Origin: Alphaproteobacteria bacterium
GTDB taxonomy: Bacteria > Pseudomonadota > Alphaproteobacteria > Ferrovibrionales > Ferrovibrionaceae
Direction: 5' to 3'
DNA length: 48,951 nucleotides
Assembly: GCA_018336035.1 (NCBI GenBank)
Contig: JAGXRD010000124.1
Coordinates: forward strand, 1 to 48,951
Shown: one piece after another, positions 24,536 to 31,677 of the stretch
Position numbering within the stretch: the stretch's first letter is position 1
How the letters are laid out: every line of letters begins with the position of its first letter
The notes under the pieces: model-generated
What the model was told of the DNA's origin: nothing
The model's database searches: none
Seen by the model: the letters and a program-made list of their open reading frames with translations, nothing else
Made by a program: the position numbers and the translations under genes

Positions 24536-25816
24536 ATGAAGAAACTCAATCGCCGCCAGGTGCTCACCGGCACCGCCGCCTTGCTCGCCGCAGCAAAGCT
24601 CCAGCTGCCCGCCGGTGCCTTCGCGCAGGCCGCCGGCCCGGAAGTGAAGGGCACCAAGCTGGGCTATATCGCGCTCACCGATGCCTCGCCGCTGATCATC
24701 GCCAAGGAGAAGGGCCTGTTCGCCAAGTATGGCCTGCCCGACATGGTGATCGACAAGCAGGCCTCCTGGGGCGCGACGCGCGACAATATCGAACTCGGCG
24801 AAGCCGGCGGCGGCATCACGGGTGCGCATATCCTCACCCCCATGCCGTATCTGATCTCCACCGGCAAGGTCACCAAGACCAAGGTGCCGATGGCGATCCT
24901 CGCGCGCCTGAATACCAACGGCCAGTCGATCTCGGTCTCCAACACCTGGGCCGGCAAGGGCGTGACGACCGATGCCAAGGCGCTTGCCGCCGGCTTCAAG
25001 AAGGCCAAGGCGGAAGGCAAGGACATCAAATGCGCCATGACCTTCCCGGGCGGCACGCATGACCTGTGGATCCGCTACTGGCTCGCCGCCAACGGCATCG
25101 ATCCGGATAAGGATGTCTCGACCATCACCGTGCCGCCGCCGCAGATGGTGGCCAACATGAAGGTCAACACGATGGAGGCCTTCTGTGTCGGCGAGCCGTG
25201 GAACTCGCAGCTGGTACACCAGAAGATCGGCTTCACCGCCCTGACCACCGGCGAGCTGTGGAAGGACCATCCCGAGAAGTCGCTCGGCCTGCGTGCCGAC
25301 TGGATCGAGAAGAATCCGAAGGCGGCCAAGGCACTGCTGATGGCTGTGCTGGAAGCCCAGCGGTGGTCGGACAAGATGGAGAACAAGGCCGAGCTGTGCA
25401 AGATCGTCGGCGGCCGCGACTGGTTCAAGGTGCCGGTGGAAGACATCCTCAACCGCCAGACCGGCGACATCGATTACGGCGATGGCGGGCGCAAGGTGAA
25501 GGTCGGCCTCGACAGTCCGCTGGTGATGAAATTCTGGCGCGACTTTGCCTCCTATCCGTTCCAGAGCCATGAGCTGTGGTTCCTCACCGAGGATATCCGC
25601 TGGGGCTATCTGCCGGCCGACACCGACACCAAGGCGCTGATCAAGCAGGTCAACCGTGAAGACCTGTGGCGTGACGCGGCCAAGGCGATCGGCGTGTCTG
25701 ACGCCGACATGCCGAAGTCGACCTCGCGCGGCAAGGAAACCTTCTTCGACGGCAAGGTCTTCGATCCGGCCGATCCGGCCGCGTATCTGAAGAGCCAGAC
25801 GATCACGCGAGTCTGA
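24536..25816 (+). CDS. nrtA: Nitrate ABC transporter substrate-binding protein
   Basis: A 426-residue NrtA/CmpA-family protein. The N-terminus is a twin-arginine signal (LNRRQVLTGTAALLAAAK), so export via Tat is likely. The mature domain shows the family blocks GYIALTDASPLIIAKEKGLFAKYGL, GAHILTPMPYLISTGK, PGGTHDLWIRYWLAANGI and AFCVGEPWNSQL, which line the nitrate site in NrtA. Start ATG 24536 after GAAGAGGGGATCAGCAG. First structural gene after the leader terminator, and the binding component for the nrtB permease and nrtD ATPase encoded downstream. Confidence 0.92.
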   Translation: MKKLNRRQVLTGTAALLAAAKLQLPAGAFAQAAGPEVKGTKLGYIALTDASPLIIAKEKGLFAKYGLPDMVIDKQASWGATRDNIELGEAGGGITGAHILTPMPYLISTGKVTKTKVPMAILARLNTNGQSISVSNTWAGKGVTTDAKALAAGFKKAKAEGKDIKCAMTFPGGTHDLWIRYWLAANGIDPDKDVSTITVPPPQMVANMKVNTMEAFCVGEPWNSQLVHQKIGFTALTTGELWKDHPEKSLGLRADWIEKNPKAAKALLMAVLEAQRWSDKMENKAELCKIVGGRDWFKVPVEDILNRQTGDIDYGDGGRKVKVGLDSPLVMKFWRDFASYPFQSHELWFLTEDIRWGYLPADTDTKALIKQVNREDLWRDAAKAIGVSDADMPKSTSRGKETFFDGKVFDPADPAAYLKSQTITRV

Positions 25817-25844
25817 TATGTCGGCGCATGACAAGGAGCTGTCC

Positions 25845-26711
25845 ATGGCGGTGAAAACCGACGTTCTGAGCAAGGCGGACATGGGGGGCGGCGAGAGCAT
25901 TCTCGCCGCCCTGGCCCCGCGTGTGATCGGCGGCCTGAAGCACGCCGCCACGCGCGTGCTGCCGCCGGTGATGTTTCTCGCCCTGCTGCTGACGATCTGG
26001 GAGATCGCCTGTTCAAGCCCCGGCGCGACCCTGCCGCCACCATCCACCGTGCTGTCGGACACCTGGGAACTGATCATCGATCCCTTCTTCGACAAGGGCG
26101 GTCTCAACAAGGGCATGTTCTGGCATCTCGCCTCCAGCCTGCAGCGCGTGGCCATCGGCTTTGCCATCGCCGCCGCCGTCGGCATCGGGCTGGGCGTGCT
26201 GATCGGCCAGTCGACGCTGGCCTTCCGCGGTCTCGACCCGATCTTCCAGGTGCTGCGCACCGTGCCGCCGCTGGCCTGGCTGCCACTGTCGCTGGCCGCC
26301 TTCCGCCATGCCGACCCGTCGGCGATCTTTGTCATCGCCATCACGGCGGTGTGGCCGATCATCCTCAACACCGCGGTCGGCATCCGCAACATCCCACAGG
26401 ATTACCGCAATGTCTCGCGCGTGCTGCGGCTGAACGGCTTCGAGTTCTTCTTCAAGGTGATGCTGCCGGCCACCGTGCCCTTCATGTTCACCGGCCTGAA
26501 GATCGGCATCGGGCTGAGCTGGCTCGCCATCGTGGCGGCCGAGATGCTGATCGGCGGTGTCGGCATCGGCTTCTTCATCTGGGATGCCTGGAACAGCTCA
26601 CTGATCAGCGAGATCATCCTGGCGCTGATCTATGTCGGTCTGGTCGGCTTCATGCTCGACCGCCTGATCGGCTTCATCGGCAACCGCGTCGGCGGCTATT
26701 CGTCGCAATAG
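25845..26711 (+). CDS. nrtB: Nitrate ABC transporter permease
   Basis: A 288-residue inner-membrane permease of the NrtB group. It has about six transmembrane helices; the first is VMFLALLLTIWEIACS. The EAA docking loop is YRNVSRVLRLNGFEFFFKVMLPATVPFMFTGL. The ATG at 25845 is preferred over the earlier in-frame ATG at 25818 because AAGGAG sits 8 nt before it. The earlier one is only 1 nt after the nrtA stop without a ribosome-binding site. It works with NrtA and NrtD. Stop is 11 nt before the NasS-like gene. Confidence 0.92.
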   Translation: MAVKTDVLSKADMGGGESILAALAPRVIGGLKHAATRVLPPVMFLALLLTIWEIACSSPGATLPPPSTVLSDTWELIIDPFFDKGGLNKGMFWHLASSLQRVAIGFAIAAAVGIGLGVLIGQSTLAFRGLDPIFQVLRTVPPLAWLPLSLAAFRHADPSAIFVIAITAVWPIILNTAVGIRNIPQDYRNVSRVLRLNGFEFFFKVMLPATVPFMFTGLKIGIGLSWLAIVAAEMLIGGVGIGFFIWDAWNSSLISEIILALIYVGLVGFMLDRLIGFIGNRVGGYSSQ

Positions 26712-26722
26712 GAAGTAAGCCC

Positions 26723-28042
26723 ATGCCGCGTCGCAGTACCAAGACAAAGACCGTGAGGGCCGCCATACCGGCGACCCTCACACCCATGCGTGTAGGTTTC
26801 ATCGCACTGACCGACTGCGCGCCGCTGATCGTGGCGAAAGAGAAGGGGTTCTTCGAACGCCACGGCCTGGATGTCACGCTGGTGCGTGAGCCCAGCTGGG
26901 CCAACATGCGCGACAAGGTGGCGCTCGGTGCGCTGGACGCCGCCCATATGCTGGCGCCGATGCCACTGGCCGCCACGCTGGGTGCTGGTGGCTGGAAGAA
27001 GCCGCAGATCACCTCCTTCGTGCTCAACCTGAACGGCAATGCCGTCACGATTTCCACGAAACTGTGGAACCGCCTGGTCGATGCCGAGCCGGCGCTGGCG
27101 CATGACCGTCTGGAAGCCGGCAATGTGCTGCGTCGCCTGATCGCCGCCGACCGCAAGGCAGGCCGGCCAAAGATCACCTTCGCCACCGTGTTCAACTATT
27201 CCTCGCACCAGATCCAGCTGCGCTACTGGCTCGCCTCGGCCGGCATTGATCCGGACCGCGACGTGCAGCTGGTGATCGTGCCGCCGCCGCAGATGACGGA
27301 TCGTCTGGCAGCCGGCGAGATCGATGGCTTCTGTGTCGGCGATCCGTGGAACTCGCTGGCTGTGCTGCGCGGCGTTGGCCGCATCCTGATTTCGGGTTAC
27401 GAAATCTGGAATAACCGCATCGAGAAGGTGATCGGTACCAACCGCGACTGGGTCGAGCGCAATCCGCTGACGCACAAGCAAATGGTGATGGCGCTGATCG
27501 AGGCCGCCGAGTGGCTCGACCGTCCGGAGAATCGCCTCGAAGGCGTCGAGATCATGGCGAAGCCCGAATATATCGGCCCGGAGGCCGCCGAGGCGATCCG
27601 TCTCAGCATGCTGGGCGTGGTGCGCTACGGCCTCGATGCCGCGCCTGAGCATATGCCCGACTTTTTTGTCTTCAACCGCTACAGCGCGAACTTCCCCTGG
27701 CGCAGCCAGGCCGAGTGGTACCTGACCGAAATGCGGCGCTGGAAGCTGATCGATCCCGCCACCGACATCGCGGCTGTTGCTGACTGCGTCTATCGCACCG
27801 ATCTCTATCGCGAAGCCGCCGCCGCGCTGGACAAGCCGTTCCCGCTGATCGACCGCAAACCGGAAGGCCTGCATGCCGGCCCCTGGACCCTCGCCCAGGC
27901 CAGCGCGCCGATCCCCATGGGCGCCGACCTCTTCTTCGACGGCTCTTACGTTTCCTCCGCGCGCCCGGTGATCCCGGTGGCGCGCGAGACCTCCATTCCA
28001 GCCCCCACGTCTTCGCGCGCCGCGAAAAGGAGCCTGCCATGA
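26723..28042 (+). CDS. Cytoplasmic NrtA-like protein, probable nitrate sensor NasS
   Basis: A 439-residue second member of the NrtA/CmpA family that starts MPRRSTKTKTVRAAIPATL and has no signal peptide or transmembrane helix. The ligand-binding blocks are conserved: GFIALTDCAPLIVAKEKGFFERHGL, AHMLAPMPLAATLG, YSSHQIQLRYWLASAGI and GFCVGDPWNSLA. A nitrate-binding fold kept in the cytosol in an operon with nasT is what defines NasS, the nitrate/nitrite sensor that sequesters NasT. The alternative is the C-terminal domain of a split NrtC. Its stop overlaps the ATPase start (ATGA, 28039-28042), so it is coupled to nrtD rather than to nasT. Confidence 0.75.
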   Translation: MPRRSTKTKTVRAAIPATLTPMRVGFIALTDCAPLIVAKEKGFFERHGLDVTLVREPSWANMRDKVALGALDAAHMLAPMPLAATLGAGGWKKPQITSFVLNLNGNAVTISTKLWNRLVDAEPALAHDRLEAGNVLRRLIAADRKAGRPKITFATVFNYSSHQIQLRYWLASAGIDPDRDVQLVIVPPPQMTDRLAAGEIDGFCVGDPWNSLAVLRGVGRILISGYEIWNNRIEKVIGTNRDWVERNPLTHKQMVMALIEAAEWLDRPENRLEGVEIMAKPEYIGPEAAEAIRLSMLGVVRYGLDAAPEHMPDFFVFNRYSANFPWRSQAEWYLTEMRRWKLIDPATDIAAVADCVYRTDLYREAAAALDKPFPLIDRKPEGLHAGPWTLAQASAPIPMGADLFFDGSYVSSARPVIPVARETSIPAPTSSRAAKRSLP

Positions 28043-28839
28043 GCGCCTATCTGAGCATCAGCAATGTCGGCATGACCTTCAAAGGCGCCAACGGACCCTT
28101 TATCGCCCTGCGCGAGATCGAACTGGAAATCAACAGCGGCGAGTTCGTCGCCCTGATCGGCCATTCCGGTTGCGGCAAGTCGACGTTGCTCAATATCGTC
28201 GCCGGCCTGACGCGCGCCACCACCGGCGGCGTGCTGCTGCAGGGCAAGGAAGTGTCTGATCCCGGCCCTGATCGTGCCGTGGTGTTCCAGAACCATTCGC
28301 TGCTGCCCTGGCTGACCGTCTACGACAACGTGAAGCTTGCGGTCGACAAGGTACACAGCAAAACCAAGAACAAAGCCGAGCGCGACGCGTGGACGCGGCA
28401 CAACCTCGCCTTGGTCGGTATGGATCATGCGCTCGACAAGCGTCCGCAGGAAATCTCCGGCGGCATGAAGCAGCGCGTTGGCATTGCGCGTGCGCTGGCG
28501 ATGGAGCCCAAGGTTCTGTTGCTGGACGAGCCCTTCGGCGCGCTGGACGCGCTGACCCGCGCGACGCTGCAGGACACCGTGATGGAGTTGCACGCCAAGC
28601 TCAACAACACCGTGATCATGATCACCCATGACGTGGACGAGGCCGTGCTGCTGTCGGACCGCGTGGTGATGATGACGAATGGGCCTGCGGCGACCATCGG
28701 CGAAGTGCTGAATGTCAATCTGGCGCGGCCGCGCAACCGTCTGGCGCTGGCGACCGACCCGGAATACACGCGCTGCCGCCAGCAGATTCTTGAATTCCTA
28801 TATGCGCGCCACCGCGCTCCCGCAGTCCACGCGGCCTAA
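28039..28839 (+). CDS. nrtD: Nitrate ABC transporter ATPase
   Basis: A 266-residue ABC ATPase of the NrtC/NrtD type. Walker A GHSGCGKST, Q-loop VVFQNHSLLPWLTV, signature ISGGMKQR, Walker B VLLLDEPFGALD and switch His in MITHDVDEA are complete. It lacks the regulatory NrtA-like C-terminal extension of cyanobacterial NrtC; that fold is encoded separately by the overlapping upstream gene. Start ATG 28039 inside the ATGA overlap. It powers nitrate import through NrtB. Confidence 0.92.
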   Translation: MSAYLSISNVGMTFKGANGPFIALREIELEINSGEFVALIGHSGCGKSTLLNIVAGLTRATTGGVLLQGKEVSDPGPDRAVVFQNHSLLPWLTVYDNVKLAVDKVHSKTKNKAERDAWTRHNLALVGMDHALDKRPQEISGGMKQRVGIARALAMEPKVLLLDEPFGALDALTRATLQDTVMELHAKLNNTVIMITHDVDEAVLLSDRVVMMTNGPAATIGEVLNVNLARPRNRLALATDPEYTRCRQQILEFLYARHRAPAVHAA

Positions 28840-28864
28840 GTCAGTTCAGAGTAGGAGTGCCCCA

Positions 28865-31312
28865 ATGGCTGAGAGACTTCTGATTGTCGGCAATGGCATG
28901 GCGCCAGGACGGATGCTGGAGCATCTGCTGGAAAAAGCCTCGGGGCGCTACGACATCACGATCTTCAATGCCGAACCGCGTGTGAATTACGACCGCATCA
29001 TGCTGTCGCCGGTGCTGTCGGGTGAGAAGAGTTACGAGCAGATCGTCATCCATGGCGATGGTTGGTATATCAAGAACGGCATCACCCTGCACAAGGGCAC
29101 GAAAGTCACCGGCATCGACCGTGCCGCGAAGACGATCACTACCGACAATGGCCTGACGGAAGCCTACGACAAGCTGGTGATCGCCACCGGTTCGGTGCCC
29201 TTCATCATTCCGGTTCCCGGCCACAACCTGCCCGGCGTGCTGAGTTATCGCGATCTCGATGATGTCGATGCGATGATCCTGGCCTCGAAGGCACGTGGCA
29301 ATGCCGTTGTGATCGGCGGCGGCCTGCTGGGTCTGGAAGCCGCAGCCGGCCTTGCCGAGCAGGGCATGGATGTGACGGTCGTGCATCTGATGCCGACCCT
29401 GATGGAACGCCAGCTGGATGCCAGTGCCGGCTACCTGCTGAAGAAGCAGATCGAGCAGCGTGGCATCAAGGTGCTGACCGGCGCCAATACCAAGGCGATC
29501 CTCGGCAAAGACAAGGTCGAGGGTGTGGAACTGGAAGACGGTACCGTGCTGCCGGCCTCGCTGGTGGTGATGGCCGTCGGTATCCGCCCCAATGGCTGGC
29601 TCGCCAAGGAAGCCGGCCTGACGGTCAATCGCGGCATCGTGGTCGATGACCAGATGCGCACGTCTGATCCGGATATCTTCGCGCTGGGCGAATGCGTCGA
29701 GCATCGCGGCGCCACCTATGGCCTGGTTGCGCCGCTGTATGAGATGGCCGGTGTGCTGGCCAAGACCCTGGTGGACGAGCCGGCGGCCTATAACGGCTCG
29801 GTGACGGCCACCAAGCTGAAAGTCACCGGTATCAGCCTTTTCTCGGCCGGAGATTTCGCCGAAGCGAAAGACCGCGAGGAGATCGTGCTGCGCGATGCCG
29901 CGCGCGGCGTCTACAAACGGCTGGTGCTGAAGGACGGCAAGATCATCGGCACCGTGCTGTATGGCGACGTGGAAGACGGCGCCTGGTTCTTCCAGCTGCT
30001 GCGCGAAGGCGCCGATATCGCCGAGATGCGCCAGACCCTGATCTTCGGCCAGGGCTATGCGGGGGGCACCCCGCTGGACCCTATGGCGGCCGTTGCAGCC
30101 TTGCCGGATGAGGCAGAGATCTGTGGCTGCAACGGCGTGTGCAAAGGCAAGATCACCGGTGCGATCACGGCCAATGGCCTGACCAGCCTTGACGAAGTCC
30201 GTGCTGTCACCAAGGCTTCGGCCTCCTGCGGCTCCTGCACTGGGCTCGTCGAAAAGCTGATCGGGCTTACGCTGGGCGATACCTATGCGCCGAAAGCCAG
30301 CAAGGCGGCCTGCGGTTGCACGGATCTGGGGCATGACGATATCCGCCGGCTGATCATTGCCAAAGAGCTGAAGTCGATCCCGGCGGTGATGCAGGAGCTG
30401 GAGTGGAAAACCTCCTGCGGCTGCAGCAAATGCCGCCCGGCGCTGAATTACTATCTGCTCGCCACCTGGCCCGGCGAATATGTCGATGACAATCAGTCGC
30501 GTTTCATCAACGAGCGCGTCCACGCCAATATCCAGAAGGATGGTACCTACTCGGTGGTGCCGCGCATGTGGGGCGGCATGACCACCGCCGCCGAACTGCG
30601 CGCCATCGCCGATGTGGCCGACAAGTTCAATATCCCCACGGTGAAAGTCACCGGCGGCCAGCGCATCGACCTGCTGGGCGTGAAGAAGGAAGACCTGCCC
30701 GGCGTCTGGGCCGATCTCAATGCGGCCGGCATGGTCTCGGGCCATGCCTATGCCAAGGGGCTTCGCACGGTGAAGACCTGCGTCGGCACCGAATGGTGTC
30801 GCTTCGGCACGCAGGATTCGACCGGGCTGGGCATCAAGCTGGAAAAATTCACCTGGGGCAGCTGGACGCCGCACAAGGTGAAGCTCGGCGTCTCCGGCTG
30901 CCCGCGCAACTGCGCCGAGGCGACGATCAAGGATATCGGCATCGTCTGTATCGATTCCGGCTACGAGTTCCATATCGCTGGCGCCGCCGGCATGGAGGTC
31001 AAGGCCACGATCCTGCTGTGTAAGCTGGAGACCGAGGAAGAGGTGCTGGAATATACCGGCGCGCTGATGCAGCTCTATCGCGAGCAGGCGCATTACCTCG
31101 ACCGCATCCATAAATGGCTGCATCGCGTTGGTCTTGACAGCGTGAAGCAGCAGATCGTGGAAGACGGTGTGCGCCGTCGCGCGCTGTTTGCCCGCTTCGT
31201 GCAGGCGCAGAAATTCGCGCAGGTCGATCCCTGGGCCGAGCGGGTCGCCGGTGCCTTCGATTACGAGTTCAAGCCGCTGGCCGATCTGCGGATCTCGCAG
31301 GCGGCGGAGTAG
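28865..31312 (+). CDS. nirB: Assimilatory nitrite reductase large subunit
   Basis: An 815-residue siroheme enzyme that reduces nitrite to ammonium with NAD(P)H. Order: FAD/NAD(P)H domains (LIVGNGMAPGRMLEHLLE at 5-22, VIGGGLLGLEAAAGLAEQG near 156), BFD-like iron-sulfur region (ICGCNGVCKGKI with Cys420/Cys422, and CGSCTGLV), a second Cys-rich segment (TSCGCSKCRPAL), and the sulfite/nitrite-reductase domain. That domain carries the siroheme-[4Fe-4S] ligands Cys639, Cys645 (TCVGTEWC) and Cys679, Cys683 (GCPRNC). The ATG at 28865 follows TAGGAGTGCCCCA; the earlier frame from 28712 overlaps nrtD. The long reverse-strand frame over this gene is a shadow. Confidence 0.96.
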   Translation: MAERLLIVGNGMAPGRMLEHLLEKASGRYDITIFNAEPRVNYDRIMLSPVLSGEKSYEQIVIHGDGWYIKNGITLHKGTKVTGIDRAAKTITTDNGLTEAYDKLVIATGSVPFIIPVPGHNLPGVLSYRDLDDVDAMILASKARGNAVVIGGGLLGLEAAAGLAEQGMDVTVVHLMPTLMERQLDASAGYLLKKQIEQRGIKVLTGANTKAILGKDKVEGVELEDGTVLPASLVVMAVGIRPNGWLAKEAGLTVNRGIVVDDQMRTSDPDIFALGECVEHRGATYGLVAPLYEMAGVLAKTLVDEPAAYNGSVTATKLKVTGISLFSAGDFAEAKDREEIVLRDAARGVYKRLVLKDGKIIGTVLYGDVEDGAWFFQLLREGADIAEMRQTLIFGQGYAGGTPLDPMAAVAALPDEAEICGCNGVCKGKITGAITANGLTSLDEVRAVTKASASCGSCTGLVEKLIGLTLGDTYAPKASKAACGCTDLGHDDIRRLIIAKELKSIPAVMQELEWKTSCGCSKCRPALNYYLLATWPGEYVDDNQSRFINERVHANIQKDGTYSVVPRMWGGMTTAAELRAIADVADKFNIPTVKVTGGQRIDLLGVKKEDLPGVWADLNAAGMVSGHAYAKGLRTVKTCVGTEWCRFGTQDSTGLGIKLEKFTWGSWTPHKVKLGVSGCPRNCAEATIKDIGIVCIDSGYEFHIAGAAGMEVKATILLCKLETEEEVLEYTGALMQLYREQAHYLDRIHKWLHRVGLDSVKQQIVEDGVRRRALFARFVQAQKFAQVDPWAERVAGAFDYEFKPLADLRISQAAE

Positions 31313-31334
31313 GGCCAGAAGGAGCGAAGGAGCC

Positions 31335-31676
31335 ATGAAGATGAGCAGTGACTGGCTCGATATCGGAACGCTGAACGACATCCCGAAGCGCGCCGCCCGC
31401 GTGGTGAAGACCGCGCGCGGCGATATCGCGATCTTTCGCACCATGGATGATCAGGTGTTCGCGCTGGACGACAAATGCCCGCATAAGGGCGGGCCACTGT
31501 CGCAGGGCATCGTTCAGGGTGAGTCCGTGACCTGCCCTTTACATAACTGGGTGATCAGCCTGAAGACCGGCGAAGCTCAGGGCGCCGACCAGGGCTGCAC
31601 CCGGACCATTGCGGTCAAATTACAGGACGGTCGTATCCTGCTGTCCTGGCCGGGGCTTGCGGTCAAAGCGGCGTGA
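31335..31676 (+). CDS. nirD: Nitrite reductase small subunit with full Rieske motif
   Basis: A 113-residue NirD. It keeps the complete Rieske ligand set: Cys48-Pro-His50 (KCPHKGGPL) and Cys67-Pro-Leu-His70 (CPLHNW). Enterobacterial NirD proteins have the fold but not the ligands, so here a [2Fe-2S] cluster is expected. Start ATG 31335 after GAAGGAGCC. It lies 22 nt after nirB and its stop is 1 nt before the nasA start, so the three reductase genes are tightly coupled. Confidence 0.93.
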   Translation: MKMSSDWLDIGTLNDIPKRAARVVKTARGDIAIFRTMDDQVFALDDKCPHKGGPLSQGIVQGESVTCPLHNWVISLKTGEAQGADQGCTRTIAVKLQDGRILLSWPGLAVKAA

Positions 31677-31677
31677 C

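Noticed and set aside
25818-25844. nrtB start at the first ATG (25818)
   Set aside because: No ribosome-binding site, whereas AAGGAG precedes the ATG at 25845 at proper spacing.
28841-31444. An 867-codon open frame antisense to nirB
   Set aside because: Mirror of a GC-rich gene; its protein is His/Gln/Arg/Gly-rich without domain structure, while nirB has all cofactor motifs.
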